A DNA stretch of 64,000 nucleotides from a virus, in IMG/VR virus record IMGVR_UViG_3300028920_000022, positions 310,001 through 374,000 of that record. The stretch is one strand, 5' to 3'. This document shows positions 9,717 through 19,027 of this stretch, piece after piece. How positions within the stretch are numbered: position 1 is the first letter of the stretch; every line of letters starts with the position of its first letter. A program made the translations under genes and the position numbers. Below the pieces are notes generated by a model. That model did not search any database and was not told where the DNA came from. It saw only the letters and a list, made by a program, of their open reading frames with translations.

Positions 9717-10567
9717 AAGTACACATACTTACATTGAACTGGAATGGAAAGCATTATCTTTCTGAGTTATCCAAACAGCTCGGTTGGGAAACCGGATTTT
9801 GTTGGGAGGATGGTAAGATAAAAGAGGATTGGGATTATCCTGTTTGGCATATTAGGGACAACGGTTCCAAAGACGGTTCTATAGATGAGATCAATCGTTG
9901 GCAGCTTATGAGTGACTGTAGGATTTCGGCGAAGGTATATGATATTGGACACAACCGAGATAGTTTTGCTAAGGGCATGAATTACCTATTTGATCAAGCA
10001 AACCCGGCGGATGATGATTTGGTTTATTTGTTGAATAACGATGTTTCTTTTACTTGTCAGGGAAAGCCGGTTTTGGAAACAATGTGGAATTTACAGAAGA
10101 AAACCAAAGCAGGAGTGGTGGGTGTTCGTTTACTTTACAATAATACTGATAAGCTACAGCATGCTGGAGTAATTTTTAGTCACAGGTATAACGATCTACC
10201 TTTTCATTTCAGACCAGGAGAGAAGTCTGACGCTAATGCTAAGAAAAACAGGTATTTTCAAGTGGTAACTGCAGCTTTATGTTTGGTCAATCCTATAAGT
10301 TGGCGAAGAGTTGGTGGTTTTGATGAGAGGTATTCGTGGGCATTTGACGATGTTGACTTAAATCTAAAAATAGGACAAACAGAAAAAATTGCCTACTGTG
10401 GGGAAACATTTGCCTATCATGAAGAAAGTGCATCATTAAAAAAGAACCCAGCGCATAAGCTATTTATGAATCAAAACGTTAGGATTTTGAGAGAAAAGTG
10501 GGCTGGTAAATATAAAATAGATCATGATAGATATCTTAAAGATCCTAATTATAACATAATAAAGTAA
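9713..10567 (+). CDS. Glycosyltransferase family 2, paralogue of the 11520 gene
   Basis: The ATG at 9713 is set by the ATGA overlap. The 284-residue protein has LTLNWNGK, RDNGSKDGS, YLLNNDVSF (DxD-like) and an acidic catalytic motif WAFDDVDLNLKIG. The C-terminal segment (HEESASLKKNP, then ...WAGKYKID) is clearly shared with the gene at 11520, indicating duplication inside the island. It resembles rhamnosyltransferase-type GT2 enzymes, but the sugar cannot be assigned. TAATG overlap links it to the next gene. Confidence 0.85.
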   Translation: MKVHILTLNWNGKHYLSELSKQLGWETGFCWEDGKIKEDWDYPVWHIRDNGSKDGSIDEINRWQLMSDCRISAKVYDIGHNRDSFAKGMNYLFDQANPADDDLVYLLNNDVSFTCQGKPVLETMWNLQKKTKAGVVGVRLLYNNTDKLQHAGVIFSHRYNDLPFHFRPGEKSDANAKKNRYFQVVTAALCLVNPISWRRVGGFDERYSWAFDDVDLNLKIGQTEKIAYCGETFAYHEESASLKKNPAHKLFMNQNVRILREKWAGKYKIDHDRYLKDPNYNIIK

Positions 10568-11523
10568 TGCCAAAAACTATAAACACGAAATATTTTCCAT
10601 TTGCACCAGGATTACCATATAAAATCAAAAATGGAAGATATGTTATTCCTACTATGGATTATTCTTATTGGCAAAAAGCTTTAGATTGTGAAGAAATAGT
10701 TGTAGCAGCTTATAAAGGTTTATTTGAATCTTTGTTTTCTTTATCTATATTCGAAGCAATAAATTATGTGTTTCCCGGAAAAACACTATACTGGTCAGGT
10801 AATACAGAGTTTAATCAATTGGTTTATTTAAATGGTCTGGGATCTTCTGCTTATTTTTTAAATCAAGAGCAGCTTGAACAATATCCGGTTCCAATATTTT
10901 TTGATGCAGAAGGTAGAACTTATTTTAATTGTTTGAATAATTATATTGATGTTAAAACTTATCAAGGAGAATTTAGATATCAAGACCGAAAACCGGCAGC
11001 TGAACAGTTGTTTCGTAACGCTTTGGTAGATTGGTCTATTCAATATTTGCCTAAATGGCGGCATTTGGCAGAACCTCCGGATTTAAAAGAATGGTCAATA
11101 GCACATCATTTTAGGGCAAACAGATCATTCGTGTTGTTTGTGGAAGGTTTATCTGCCCATGAACCTTCAGGTTTAAACTGGTCAATCGCAGATCTTCGGT
11201 CTTTTTCTGCCATGCTCAGATCTAGCCTATTACCTTTTGTGGTTTTAACTCAGCGCCCTCAGAAATATGCAGGGCTCAATGTCTACCTGCCCCCATTCGA
11301 ATTAAATACAGCCCTGTATCTAATTTCTAAAGCGCATTCTGTGTTGTCTCCGGATATGGACTGGTTATTAGCCGCTATGTTGATGGAAAAATCAGTCGTG
11401 GGAAATTCCCAAAAGGGTATATTTGATTTGGAAAAAAATAAACGATATTTAAAGGTGGATGGTAAAATATGTTTTTTTAAAGACATTACTCCACTTCAAG
11501 CCTTTGGAGCCGTCAAGATATGA
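10567..11523 (+). CDS. Unrecognised island protein, possibly GT-B glycosyltransferase
   Basis: The 318-residue protein lies between two paralogous GT2 genes with 1-bp and 4-bp overlaps. The C-terminal half has alternating strands and helices with an ISKAHSVLSPDMDWLLAAMLMEKSVVG segment, in shortened form AHSVLSPD...AAMLMEKSVVG. That recalls the donor-binding domain of GT9-type enzymes, where a surveillance-like S-P-D motif precedes a helix. The N-terminal 150 residues show no known motif and no signal or membrane segment. A sugar-transferase role is inferred from fold pattern and neighbourhood only. Confidence 0.55.
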   Translation: MPKTINTKYFPFAPGLPYKIKNGRYVIPTMDYSYWQKALDCEEIVVAAYKGLFESLFSLSIFEAINYVFPGKTLYWSGNTEFNQLVYLNGLGSSAYFLNQEQLEQYPVPIFFDAEGRTYFNCLNNYIDVKTYQGEFRYQDRKPAAEQLFRNALVDWSIQYLPKWRHLAEPPDLKEWSIAHHFRANRSFVLFVEGLSAHEPSGLNWSIADLRSFSAMLRSSLLPFVVLTQRPQKYAGLNVYLPPFELNTALYLISKAHSVLSPDMDWLLAAMLMEKSVVGNSQKGIFDLEKNKRYLKVDGKICFFKDITPLQAFGAVKI

Positions 11524-12320
11524 TTTATGCTTTAACATTAACATGGAATAATTGTGAAAAATTGCAAAACCTTTATAATTCTTTAATTGAGGTTAGAAAA
11601 TTTACAGATTTAAAATGGTTTGTGCGGGATAATAATTCACAAGATGAAACTGAGGAATTTGCGAAAACAATGAATCCTGAGTTTGTGTATTACTATAAAT
11701 ACAAAAACAATGATGAAAGTTTTTCGCAAGGTAATAATTTTCTTTTTAATAAAGCAAAAGAAGCGGGGTTAGGCGGGGATGATTTTATTTTATTGTTAAA
11801 TGATGATATTATTTTTAAAAACCCTGAATCTTTAAAAAATATGTTATCTTTAATGACGGAAAGAGTGGCAATAGTAGGAACTAGATTATTATTTCCGGAT
11901 GGGCATTTGCAACATGCTGGGGTGGTGTTTGTAGAAAATGATAAAGGTAGATTTCCACACAATTACAGATCTGGAGAACCAGATGATTCTATTGCCCAAA
12001 TGAATAGGGAATTTCAGGCAGTAACCGGAGCCTGTATGCTAATTAGGGCAAAATATATACATTCTGTTTTACTGGACACGAATTATATTTGGGGATACGA
12101 AGATGTTGATCTTGCCTTACGCATGGTTGCAAAAAAGAAACGGGTTTTATATTGCGGAAATACGCACATCATACATGATGAAAGCTCGTCACTGAATAAA
12201 AACCCACAAAACAAAAAATTCTTCTTTAAAAATCTAGCTTATTTTAATCGACAGTGGGCTGGTAAATTTGATGTGGATATAGAAAAGTATCGAAAAAACC
12301 AATTATATAGGGCTCTATGA
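11520..12320 (+). CDS. Glycosyltransferase family 2, paralogue of the 9713 gene
   Basis: This is a 266-residue single-domain GT2. Motifs are LTLTWNNCEKL, RDNNSQDET, LLLNDDIIF (metal-binding DxD equivalent) and IWGYEDVDLALRM (catalytic acid region), then HDESSSLNKNP and a WAGKFDVD tail matching the 9713 protein. It overlaps its neighbours by 4 bp on both sides, so translation is probably coupled. No membrane anchor is visible. It likely adds one sugar in the same glycan as its paralogue. Confidence 0.86.
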   Translation: MIYALTLTWNNCEKLQNLYNSLIEVRKFTDLKWFVRDNNSQDETEEFAKTMNPEFVYYYKYKNNDESFSQGNNFLFNKAKEAGLGGDDFILLLNDDIIFKNPESLKNMLSLMTERVAIVGTRLLFPDGHLQHAGVVFVENDKGRFPHNYRSGEPDDSIAQMNREFQAVTGACMLIRAKYIHSVLLDTNYIWGYEDVDLALRMVAKKKRVLYCGNTHIIHDESSSLNKNPQNKKFFFKNLAYFNRQWAGKFDVDIEKYRKNQLYRAL

Positions 12321-13105
12321 CAGACACAACAATAATGATGGTAACTTTTAATCGCTTAGAATTAACCAAAGATACGTTTAAATTATCATTAAATACTACT
12401 GGTAAAAAGTTTAATTTAGTAGTGGTGGACAATGGTTCAACAGATGGGACCCAAGAATGGTTAAAAAATAAGGAATTTGATTGTCCTTGTTTGGCAAGTT
12501 TGACGTTGTTATTGCTACCGGAGAATAGAGGTATTGCTTATGGCAGAAATGCGGCGTTGAAAGCCGCCAAGGAAAAATACCCTGAAACAAAGTATTTTTG
12601 TACATTAGATAACGATATTGGCATACGAAACGATTGGTTAGTTGATTGTTGTGATGTTGTGGATGAGGTTCCGCGGGTAGGTATGTGTGGTGTTAACCTG
12701 GAAGGAAACACATATCCCAGAACAAATGTAAAAATTAAAGGGAGATCATTAACAATTCAGGTGAAACCTAGAGGAAATTTGGGGGCAGTGTGTACTGTAT
12801 TTACTAAAGAAACGCAAGAAAAAATTGGCTATTTTTGTGAGGAATATAAAATGTATGGTCACGAAGATGCGGATTATGGGTTTCGCATTCGAATGTTAGG
12901 GTTGGGTTTAGTTTATTTGAACGAGCCTGGGGTAGATTTATGTGCCGTTCATAAAGGCATTGATGAGGGAGAATACAGAGAATTTAAAAACAAGTTATTT
13001 AAGGAAAACCTAGGAGCTTTTCAAAAGAATGCGGCTAGTTATGCACGCAAGACCAAGCCCATATATGTAGACTTTTCTGAGGATATTTCGGCATTTATGG
13101 GGTAA
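12317..13105 (+). CDS. Glycosyltransferase family 2
   Basis: The 262-residue protein starts at an ATG overlapping the previous stop (ATGA). It has MMVTFNRLELT, VVVDNGSTDGTQEW, a FCTLDNDIGI DxD-type motif and MYGHEDADYGFRI as the catalytic acidic region. These are the ordered hallmarks of inverting GT2 enzymes. It is more distant from the 9713/11520 pair. It is followed after 2 bp by the large protein at 13108. Confidence 0.87.
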   Translation: MTDTTIMMVTFNRLELTKDTFKLSLNTTGKKFNLVVVDNGSTDGTQEWLKNKEFDCPCLASLTLLLLPENRGIAYGRNAALKAAKEKYPETKYFCTLDNDIGIRNDWLVDCCDVVDEVPRVGMCGVNLEGNTYPRTNVKIKGRSLTIQVKPRGNLGAVCTVFTKETQEKIGYFCEEYKMYGHEDADYGFRIRMLGLGLVYLNEPGVDLCAVHKGIDEGEYREFKNKLFKENLGAFQKNAASYARKTKPIYVDFSEDISAFMG

Positions 13106-13107
13106 TC

Positions 13108-15177
13108 ATGCAAATTAAACCAGACGAGTTAAACAAATATACTTCATCTTATCGTTCATGCAGCTTTACCCCATCCGGTTGCGTGCTAGCCCCAAGAAAC
13201 AGCATGTTATCTTTGGATTTTTCCTCTATAGAATGTCCAAATGAATGCACGCTACAGTTTAAACGCAAAAGCGGTAATGGCAAAATGACAATTCGTGCTG
13301 ATGGTGTAGCCAGCAGAACTTTTGCGAGAGCCATAACTACGCAAGGAATTACGGTTTCACTTGGTGGCGATAGGAAGGTTGATGTTTTAAGAGTAGCAGA
13401 TTGTTCTGGGGAAATATTGCTGTGTGGCGTAGAAATAAATGAAAATGGTTCTGCTGGCAAAGCCACTAAGAAACCTACTGTTTTAGTTCCACAGGAAACG
13501 AATTGGGATACGGTTTTGAAAGCCTGTGGCAAATATCGTGGACTTAAACTTTCAAAAGATATTTTATATGCAATCGAAGGGGCAACCATTGACGCTTATA
13601 ATATTGATAACATAGAGACTGAGCCACAGAATGTTGCGAAGTGCACGGGGGATATTATCAAGTTCGCGTATCCTTGTCAAATTTTATCCATAATTTTGAA
13701 TGACGCAGTACAGATTAAAGATCCTAAATACGTACACATGCAAAATTCGGCAATAGTGTCAGTTATAAAAAGCAAATCTGGTGACAAGAAAGTAAGTTCT
13801 GATGCTACATTACCACTGAAAACAGTAACAGACGTTTATGATAGTGCTGGCAAATGTTTATTTGAGGTTGCAACTCAAAAGAAAGACGTAGAGCGAAGTG
13901 GGGACAGTGTTATTTTAAAACGGCACGGAGAGATTACTATACCCATCGTTAATTTATCTTCAAGCATGATTTATACTGTAGTTCTTACGGTAGGGCGCAT
14001 AGGTGGAAATGGAAAAATTAGTGCTGAATTTGTTAACAAGCGTGGCATAGGACAGGGCACATCTACGTTCATTGCTTATGAGCGTGTACAGAACGGAGTT
14101 ATGCGTTTAGAATCTGGCATGGGACAAGCTGGTGAATATTCGTTACATATCTTTAGACCAGAAACTTCTGTAGGAAATGTACGAATCGATAGCGTTAAGA
14201 TTCCAGATGGTAAGCAGCATAACTTTGTTAATCCCATAATGTTACCAGACGTTAATTATAATACAGGAACACCTGCTCCCAAAGGATCTGTACGTAAAGT
14301 TTCTGATTATAGTCTTAGCGTAGTTAATGAGGACATTAAAGATATATTTAAATACTATGCTGTTTTAAATTCTCCTACGTATAAAAATGTTTATAATGAC
14401 GTTTCGGGTTCGGTGAATTTAATCGGGGCTGGTGCTAAACAGTGGTTTAATAAAATTTCGCCTTTATTTCCAAAAATAACGAAACAAGTTTGTGATTTTA
14501 CTGTTTGTTCTATTGGTAGTATAGTGCCGGCTTCAGTGGTATGGTTAGAGGAGTTTGATCATAATGTTAGGTTCGAAGATGTCGAATTATTGAAACCAGT
14601 TAATATTATTTGTACCCCATCATTGTCCAATTTGTATATGTTAAGGCGTTGGTTTCCTGATAAAAATGTAAAAGTGCAGCACCGTCCCTGGCCAATATTA
14701 GGTCCAAAAGCAAAAAGCAAACAAGATTATTATGTTTATTTAGAAAAAGACTCTAATGTTACACAATTATTATTACAATTGTGGAAAAAAGAATATGGAA
14801 AATTATACGTGGTTGGCGCTAGATGTAAGATACCTGAACATATAAATTATATTTCCGAATACGAGCCATACAATGAATTATACAAAGTAATTGCTGGCGC
14901 ATATGGCATTATAGATATTAGTGCCAATTCTCATTATATTTCTGGAATCCTAGAGTTAGCCTGTGTATTGGGTTTGCAAGTAATCACTAACAATCATAAG
15001 TATTTATCATATACTCCATATATAATTAGAAATAGCCGTGGTAATAATGAATATTATGTATTAAAAAAGGACATTATTTCAACTATAGAAAGATGCATAC
15101 ACGGTAGTTTTGTACCGAAACCAACACATTATAATACCAAAATGGCGATGGCAAAAATGTTGGAGATCAAATGTTAA
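13108..15177 (+). CDS. Large multidomain island protein with a GT-B-like C-terminus
   Basis: This 689-residue protein has no family I recognise with certainty. Residues 1-115 and about 180-400 look like beta-sandwich modules (alternating Val/Ile/Thr strands, many Gly), similar in texture to carbohydrate-binding domains. Residues about 445-680 alternate strands and helices like a GT-B glycosyltransferase, with CTPSLSNLYMLRRWFPDKNV and a later YGIIDISANSHYISGILELACVLG, quoted here only as motif ends (CTPSL, ISANSHY, ELACVLG). No signal peptide is seen. A sugar-transfer role coupled to glycan binding is inferred. It overlaps the following CgeB-like transferase by 7 bp. Confidence 0.5.
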   Translation: MQIKPDELNKYTSSYRSCSFTPSGCVLAPRNSMLSLDFSSIECPNECTLQFKRKSGNGKMTIRADGVASRTFARAITTQGITVSLGGDRKVDVLRVADCSGEILLCGVEINENGSAGKATKKPTVLVPQETNWDTVLKACGKYRGLKLSKDILYAIEGATIDAYNIDNIETEPQNVAKCTGDIIKFAYPCQILSIILNDAVQIKDPKYVHMQNSAIVSVIKSKSGDKKVSSDATLPLKTVTDVYDSAGKCLFEVATQKKDVERSGDSVILKRHGEITIPIVNLSSSMIYTVVLTVGRIGGNGKISAEFVNKRGIGQGTSTFIAYERVQNGVMRLESGMGQAGEYSLHIFRPETSVGNVRIDSVKIPDGKQHNFVNPIMLPDVNYNTGTPAPKGSVRKVSDYSLSVVNEDIKDIFKYYAVLNSPTYKNVYNDVSGSVNLIGAGAKQWFNKISPLFPKITKQVCDFTVCSIGSIVPASVVWLEEFDHNVRFEDVELLKPVNIICTPSLSNLYMLRRWFPDKNVKVQHRPWPILGPKAKSKQDYYVYLEKDSNVTQLLLQLWKKEYGKLYVVGARCKIPEHINYISEYEPYNELYKVIAGAYGIIDISANSHYISGILELACVLGLQVITNNHKYLSYTPYIIRNSRGNNEYYVLKKDIISTIERCIHGSFVPKPTHYNTKMAMAKMLEIKC

Positions 15178-16112
15178 CGATTTTATATTTGCCCATCGGA
15201 TCTCAGCCGGGAACTGTAGATGCTTTTAAGAAAACTGGTGCAACGGTGCATGTGTTTGATTTTTTGGAACAAAAAGCATCTGCCAATGAGATGTTTCTAC
15301 GGTTTGTGGAGCGTTATAGTCCTGATTTAGTTCATATGCAGCTGCAGATGACTAACGCCATTAGACCAGAAACAATACAAAAAGCTAGACAAATTAGTCC
15401 AAAAACTATATTTACCAATTGGAGCGGAGATATTCGTAAACAAGCGGATCGTTATTTCGTTTCAATTTCTAAAGTTGTGGATTATTCTTTATTATCTAGC
15501 GTTGGACAAATAGAATTATATAAAAAAGCTGGCGCAAAAAATCCAGTTTATTGGCAAATTGGATATGATCCCAAGTTATATTATCCGAAAAATAAAACTG
15601 AATTTAAGTATGATGTTTCATTTATTGCCAATGCACATGCAAGTAATTTGTTTCCGGACGCTGCGTTGAGGAAACAAATAGTACAAAGGTTAAAAAATGA
15701 ATTTGGTGCTCGGGCTGGGATGTATGGATCTGGACATGGTCGCGGAATTGGTACCATTGACATTACTAAAGTAAACGAAGTATATACTGATAGTATTTGT
15801 GTGTTAAGTGTGAGCAACTTTAACGACGTTCCGCATTATTTTTCCGATCGTTTGTTGATGTGTATTGCATCTGGGCGACCAACAATTGCGTATAGGTTCC
15901 CCGGAATAGATAGTTATTTTGCCGAGAATGGTGATATTTTGGTTGCCCGAAACATAAATGATATAGTTTCGTTGGTTAAAAAGTGTAAAAATGATTTAAG
16001 TTTTGCCAATCGTGTCGGAAAATACGGTGGTCTCAAAGCTGCTGCCGAGCACACTTTTGAGTCTCGAATATGGGAATTGTTGGGGCTTACCAAACTGACT
16101 GGAAAATTATGA
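15171..16112 (+). CDS. CgeB/YkvP-like glycosyltransferase
   Basis: The 313-residue GT-B protein has an N-terminal Rossmann half (ILYLPIGSQPGTVDAFKKTG, then DLVHMQL). The C-terminal half matches the glycosyltransferase 1_2 (CgeB-like) family: VSFIAN, LSVSNFNDVPHYFSDRL, CIASGRPTIAY and the terminal helix region HTFESRIWELL. This family is common in phages and surface-polysaccharide clusters. It sits in the middle of an unbroken overlap chain of transferases. Donor and acceptor are unknown. Confidence 0.78.
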   Translation: MLTILYLPIGSQPGTVDAFKKTGATVHVFDFLEQKASANEMFLRFVERYSPDLVHMQLQMTNAIRPETIQKARQISPKTIFTNWSGDIRKQADRYFVSISKVVDYSLLSSVGQIELYKKAGAKNPVYWQIGYDPKLYYPKNKTEFKYDVSFIANAHASNLFPDAALRKQIVQRLKNEFGARAGMYGSGHGRGIGTIDITKVNEVYTDSICVLSVSNFNDVPHYFSDRLLMCIASGRPTIAYRFPGIDSYFAENGDILVARNINDIVSLVKKCKNDLSFANRVGKYGGLKAAAEHTFESRIWELLGLTKLTGKL

Positions 16113-16735
16113 ACATTAATTTATACCTTAATCATTATGTAGATAAAAACCCAACCCGTCAGGGAGAAATAGAGGTATGTTTAAAGAAAAACTTATCCAA
16201 CCCATCCTTTAATGTTGTACTTTTTGAGTCACAGTCTAGAGTTAGATATCAAGATTTTTTTGATTTTATAAACAAATATTCTGCAGACGATGATATTAAT
16301 GTTATTGCTAATTTAGACATATATTTTGATGAGACTATTGATTTATGTCGAGACATGGAGAAAAACTCATTTTACGCTTTAAGCCGGTGGGATGTAAAAA
16401 AGAACAGAATTGTAGCGCACTATGCACGAGCCGAGAGCCAGGATGTGTGGGTATTTAAGGGCAAAGTAAATATTAAAGGTGATTTCTTTTTAGGGCTACG
16501 TGGGTGTGATAATAGGATTGCTTATGAAGCAAAAATGGCCGGTTACAACGTATTTAACCCTAGCCATACAATAAAAGCATATCATTATCATTCATCAAGG
16601 ATTAGGAATTATAGCATTAGGAACAAGAACGATGTTGTTCCTGGACCATATGTTGTAGTGCCACCTTGTGCTTTAAATTCTATGAATCCTTCTGCGGCTT
16701 ATGTTGTGGGATCTAGTCGAAGGAAACGCCGATGA
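16109..16735 (+). CDS. Probable GT-A-type glycosyltransferase
   Basis: The ATG at 16109 overlaps the upstream stop (ATGA); an earlier in-frame start would only extend into the neighbour. The 208-residue protein has a strand followed by IANLDIYFDETID, a plausible DxD metal site. Further on are ALSRWDV and a conserved-looking LRGCDNRIAYEAKMAGYNV...NPS...HYH pattern, known from small cytoplasmic glycosyltransferase-like proteins of surface glycan clusters. It is basic at the C-terminus (GSSRRKRR). The transferase call is moderate. Confidence 0.6.
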   Translation: MNINLYLNHYVDKNPTRQGEIEVCLKKNLSNPSFNVVLFESQSRVRYQDFFDFINKYSADDDINVIANLDIYFDETIDLCRDMEKNSFYALSRWDVKKNRIVAHYARAESQDVWVFKGKVNIKGDFFLGLRGCDNRIAYEAKMAGYNVFNPSHTIKAYHYHSSRIRNYSIRNKNDVVPGPYVVVPPCALNSMNPSAAYVVGSSRRKRR

Positions 16736-17397
16736 TAGAGCGTAAAATTCATATGTTATGGGTAACTGCTCGTCCTAATGTATTTAAAAAAACCCAGGCT
16801 GAATGGTTGTCCAAAGCTAAGAATCCTAAAGATGTTACTACTAAGGTTGCTGTAGACAATGTATGGGATGCTAGTTTTTTAGACGGTTATGATGTATTAG
16901 TCACTAATCCGCCCAGAAAAGGTGTAGCTTTTCCAGCTTATTGTCTCACAACCACTTTTTCGATTCCTAGTTTAAATGATATAATTATTTTAGCTTCTGA
17001 TGATTTTTATCCTCCCGACCAATGGGATGTGTTTATTAATCAAGAAATGGAACAAAGACGTTGTTTATTGGTTAATGATGGGGTTGTTAAATTAGACGCC
17101 AATGTAGTTACAATACCTATAATGGACGGTTATGCGTTTATGGCTTTAAATAGAATATTATACCATAAAGCTTATAGGCACATGTTTAGTGATGCTGAAT
17201 TATATCAAAACTGTAACGAACTGGGTTTAATTAAAAATATAAGAGACAAGGATGTAGTATTTCAGCACAAGCACTATACACACAAAACAAGAGAAAAAGA
17301 TTCGCTTGATTATCACAATCAAAAGAAATTTTATATTGATAAGAAGATTTTTAATTACCGCATGCGCAAAAGTTTGAAGTTTCGGATTAAAATATGA
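16732..17397 (+). CDS. Probable GT-A-type glycosyltransferase
   Basis: The 221-residue protein begins with a Rossmann-like strand (KIHMLWVTARP). It has IIILASDDFYPPDQWD, whose SDD aligns with the DxD metal-binding site of GT-A enzymes, and DGYAFMALN further on. The tail is strongly basic (KKFYIDKK...RMRKSLKFRIKI). It overlaps both neighbours by 4 bp. The family is not certain, and the sugar specificity is unknown. Confidence 0.58.
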   Translation: MIERKIHMLWVTARPNVFKKTQAEWLSKAKNPKDVTTKVAVDNVWDASFLDGYDVLVTNPPRKGVAFPAYCLTTTFSIPSLNDIIILASDDFYPPDQWDVFINQEMEQRRCLLVNDGVVKLDANVVTIPIMDGYAFMALNRILYHKAYRHMFSDAELYQNCNELGLIKNIRDKDVVFQHKHYTHKTREKDSLDYHNQKKFYIDKKIFNYRMRKSLKFRIKI

Positions 17398-18140
17398 AAA
17401 TCGTTAAACAAGAGAAAAAGAAAATAATTTCTGTATTGGGAGCCCCTCATACAGGAACGACCATTGTTAATAATATATTAAATTCAATGGACAATGCTTT
17501 TTGTATTTCTGAGCCACACTGGGTGTTGTGCAAGAACAGAAAGAAACTGAAGCTGGATAAAATTAAGAATATTAACTTTACTGACAAAAATGATTTTATG
17601 GAAGGTTTGGCTAAAAAATTACACAAAAGTGGATATGATTTTGGTGGAGTAAAAGAAACCTATAGGCACGGAGAAAACAAACTAAAACAAATATATCAAA
17701 AAATAATTAATATGTCAGATATCGTAATATTTGTATACCGAGACCCGGCAGCTTTATATAATAGTCAGAAAAAGATCAGACCTGAACGAAGCGATGATGC
17801 AAATGCTCGTGCTATTAAAGGTATGATGTTTAATTTTGAAAAACAATATGAATTAATGAAAAGTTGTGAAAATAAAGCTGTTAACATTGTATTGGAAGAT
17901 TTGTGTGGCGCAGGCAACAATAAAGCTATTAAATATTTGAACACAGTTTTTGCTGGAAAAGCGCAGTTTGAGGGACCATTTTCTTTACATAAAACAGATT
18001 TTATTTTTGGGAACCCTCAAGCGAATAGGAGTAACAATTTGCGCCCAGCTAATATGGACACTTCGTTAGTTACTAACAAAGAACGTCGCAAACTAAATGC
18101 TATTTATCAAACCTATGAATCCTTAAAGGTAAAATTATGA
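17394..18140 (+). CDS. Sulfotransferase-like protein
   Basis: This 248-residue protein has the two signatures of PAPS-dependent sulfotransferases. The 5'-phosphosulfate-binding P-loop-like GAPHTGTT lies at residues 16-23. The 3'-phosphate-binding segment VYRDPAALYNSQ starts at about residue 114. Known family members move sulfate from PAPS to hydroxyl groups of sugars or other small acceptors. Embedded among glycosyltransferases with 4-bp overlaps, it is likely to sulfate the island's glycan. PAPS would come from the host, as no PAPS-forming enzyme is seen in the window. Confidence 0.75.
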   Translation: MKIVKQEKKKIISVLGAPHTGTTIVNNILNSMDNAFCISEPHWVLCKNRKKLKLDKIKNINFTDKNDFMEGLAKKLHKSGYDFGGVKETYRHGENKLKQIYQKIINMSDIVIFVYRDPAALYNSQKKIRPERSDDANARAIKGMMFNFEKQYELMKSCENKAVNIVLEDLCGAGNNKAIKYLNTVFAGKAQFEGPFSLHKTDFIFGNPQANRSNNLRPANMDTSLVTNKERRKLNAIYQTYESLKVKL

Positions 18141-19027
18141 AAAAAGTATTGGCTAGTCATCTTATACGCGCTTCTACTAAATGCGCTCATGGGGGTTTAT
18201 TTTTAGTTGATGTTGAAACCGGCAAATATAAAAAATTATTTGATTGGGATGAAGATATTGAACTTGTAGGTAGAGCCGGAGATAGGGGATTGCGCGGAAT
18301 ATCAGTTTATAAGAATAAAATATATGTTGCTTCAGCAAAAAGTATTTTAATATTTGATAATAAATTTAAACTTATTAACAGATTAAAGAATGGCTATCTG
18401 GGGGCATGCCATGAAACTATGGTTTTTAATGATAAATTATATATTGTATCTACTGGATTTGATTCATTAATAGTATTTGATTTGACTAAAGATGAATTTG
18501 AATATGGTTTGTTAGTACGTGGTAAAAATGCAAAAAAATTTAATTGTAATAAACCAAATCAAATAAAAAAGAATGAAACTATTCATTTAAATAGTGTTTG
18601 TAATTTTGCTGGTAGTGTGTTCTTTTCTGGAACACACACGAGGTCTTTGTTAAAAATAGAAAAAGATATGAAAATATCTCGCAAATTGGGAATTCCAGCT
18701 GGAACCCATAATTGTTACATTATAAACAAAAGAGAGATAATAAAAAACGATACGCAAGGTAACAGAATAGTATTAACCAATCATGGTGGTAAAGTATTAA
18801 AAAGTGTAGCTATTAAGAGAGTACCTTGTAAGAAAACAGAAGTAGGTGAAAGTGTTGCTAGGCAACCATTTGCTAGAGGTTTGGTTTATGATTCCAAATA
18901 TGTAGTTGGAGGCTCTTCTCCAGCAATGGTATCGGTTTATGACAGGAAGACTCTTACAAATATTAGAGACATTATTATGTCAGATGATATTCGTATGAGC
19001 ATACATGGTATTGCCATTTGGGAGTAA
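18137..19027 (+). CDS. Beta-propeller protein of unknown function
   Basis: The 296-residue protein is built of repeated four-stranded blades, for example GLRGISVYKNKIYVAS, HETMVFNDKLYIVSTG, HLNSVCNFAGSVFFSG and ARGLVYDSKYVVGG. Each has the pattern of hydrophobic strand, turn, then Y/F-V-x-S/G. This is a five- to seven-bladed propeller without a signal peptide. Propellers in glycan clusters can be enzymes or binding scaffolds, and no catalytic motif is visible. It lies between the sulfotransferase and a GT-A-like gene, overlapping the former by 4 bp. Confidence 0.6.
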   Translation: MKKVLASHLIRASTKCAHGGLFLVDVETGKYKKLFDWDEDIELVGRAGDRGLRGISVYKNKIYVASAKSILIFDNKFKLINRLKNGYLGACHETMVFNDKLYIVSTGFDSLIVFDLTKDEFEYGLLVRGKNAKKFNCNKPNQIKKNETIHLNSVCNFAGSVFFSGTHTRSLLKIEKDMKISRKLGIPAGTHNCYIINKREIIKNDTQGNRIVLTNHGGKVLKSVAIKRVPCKKTEVGESVARQPFARGLVYDSKYVVGGSSPAMVSVYDRKTLTNIRDIIMSDDIRMSIHGIAIWE

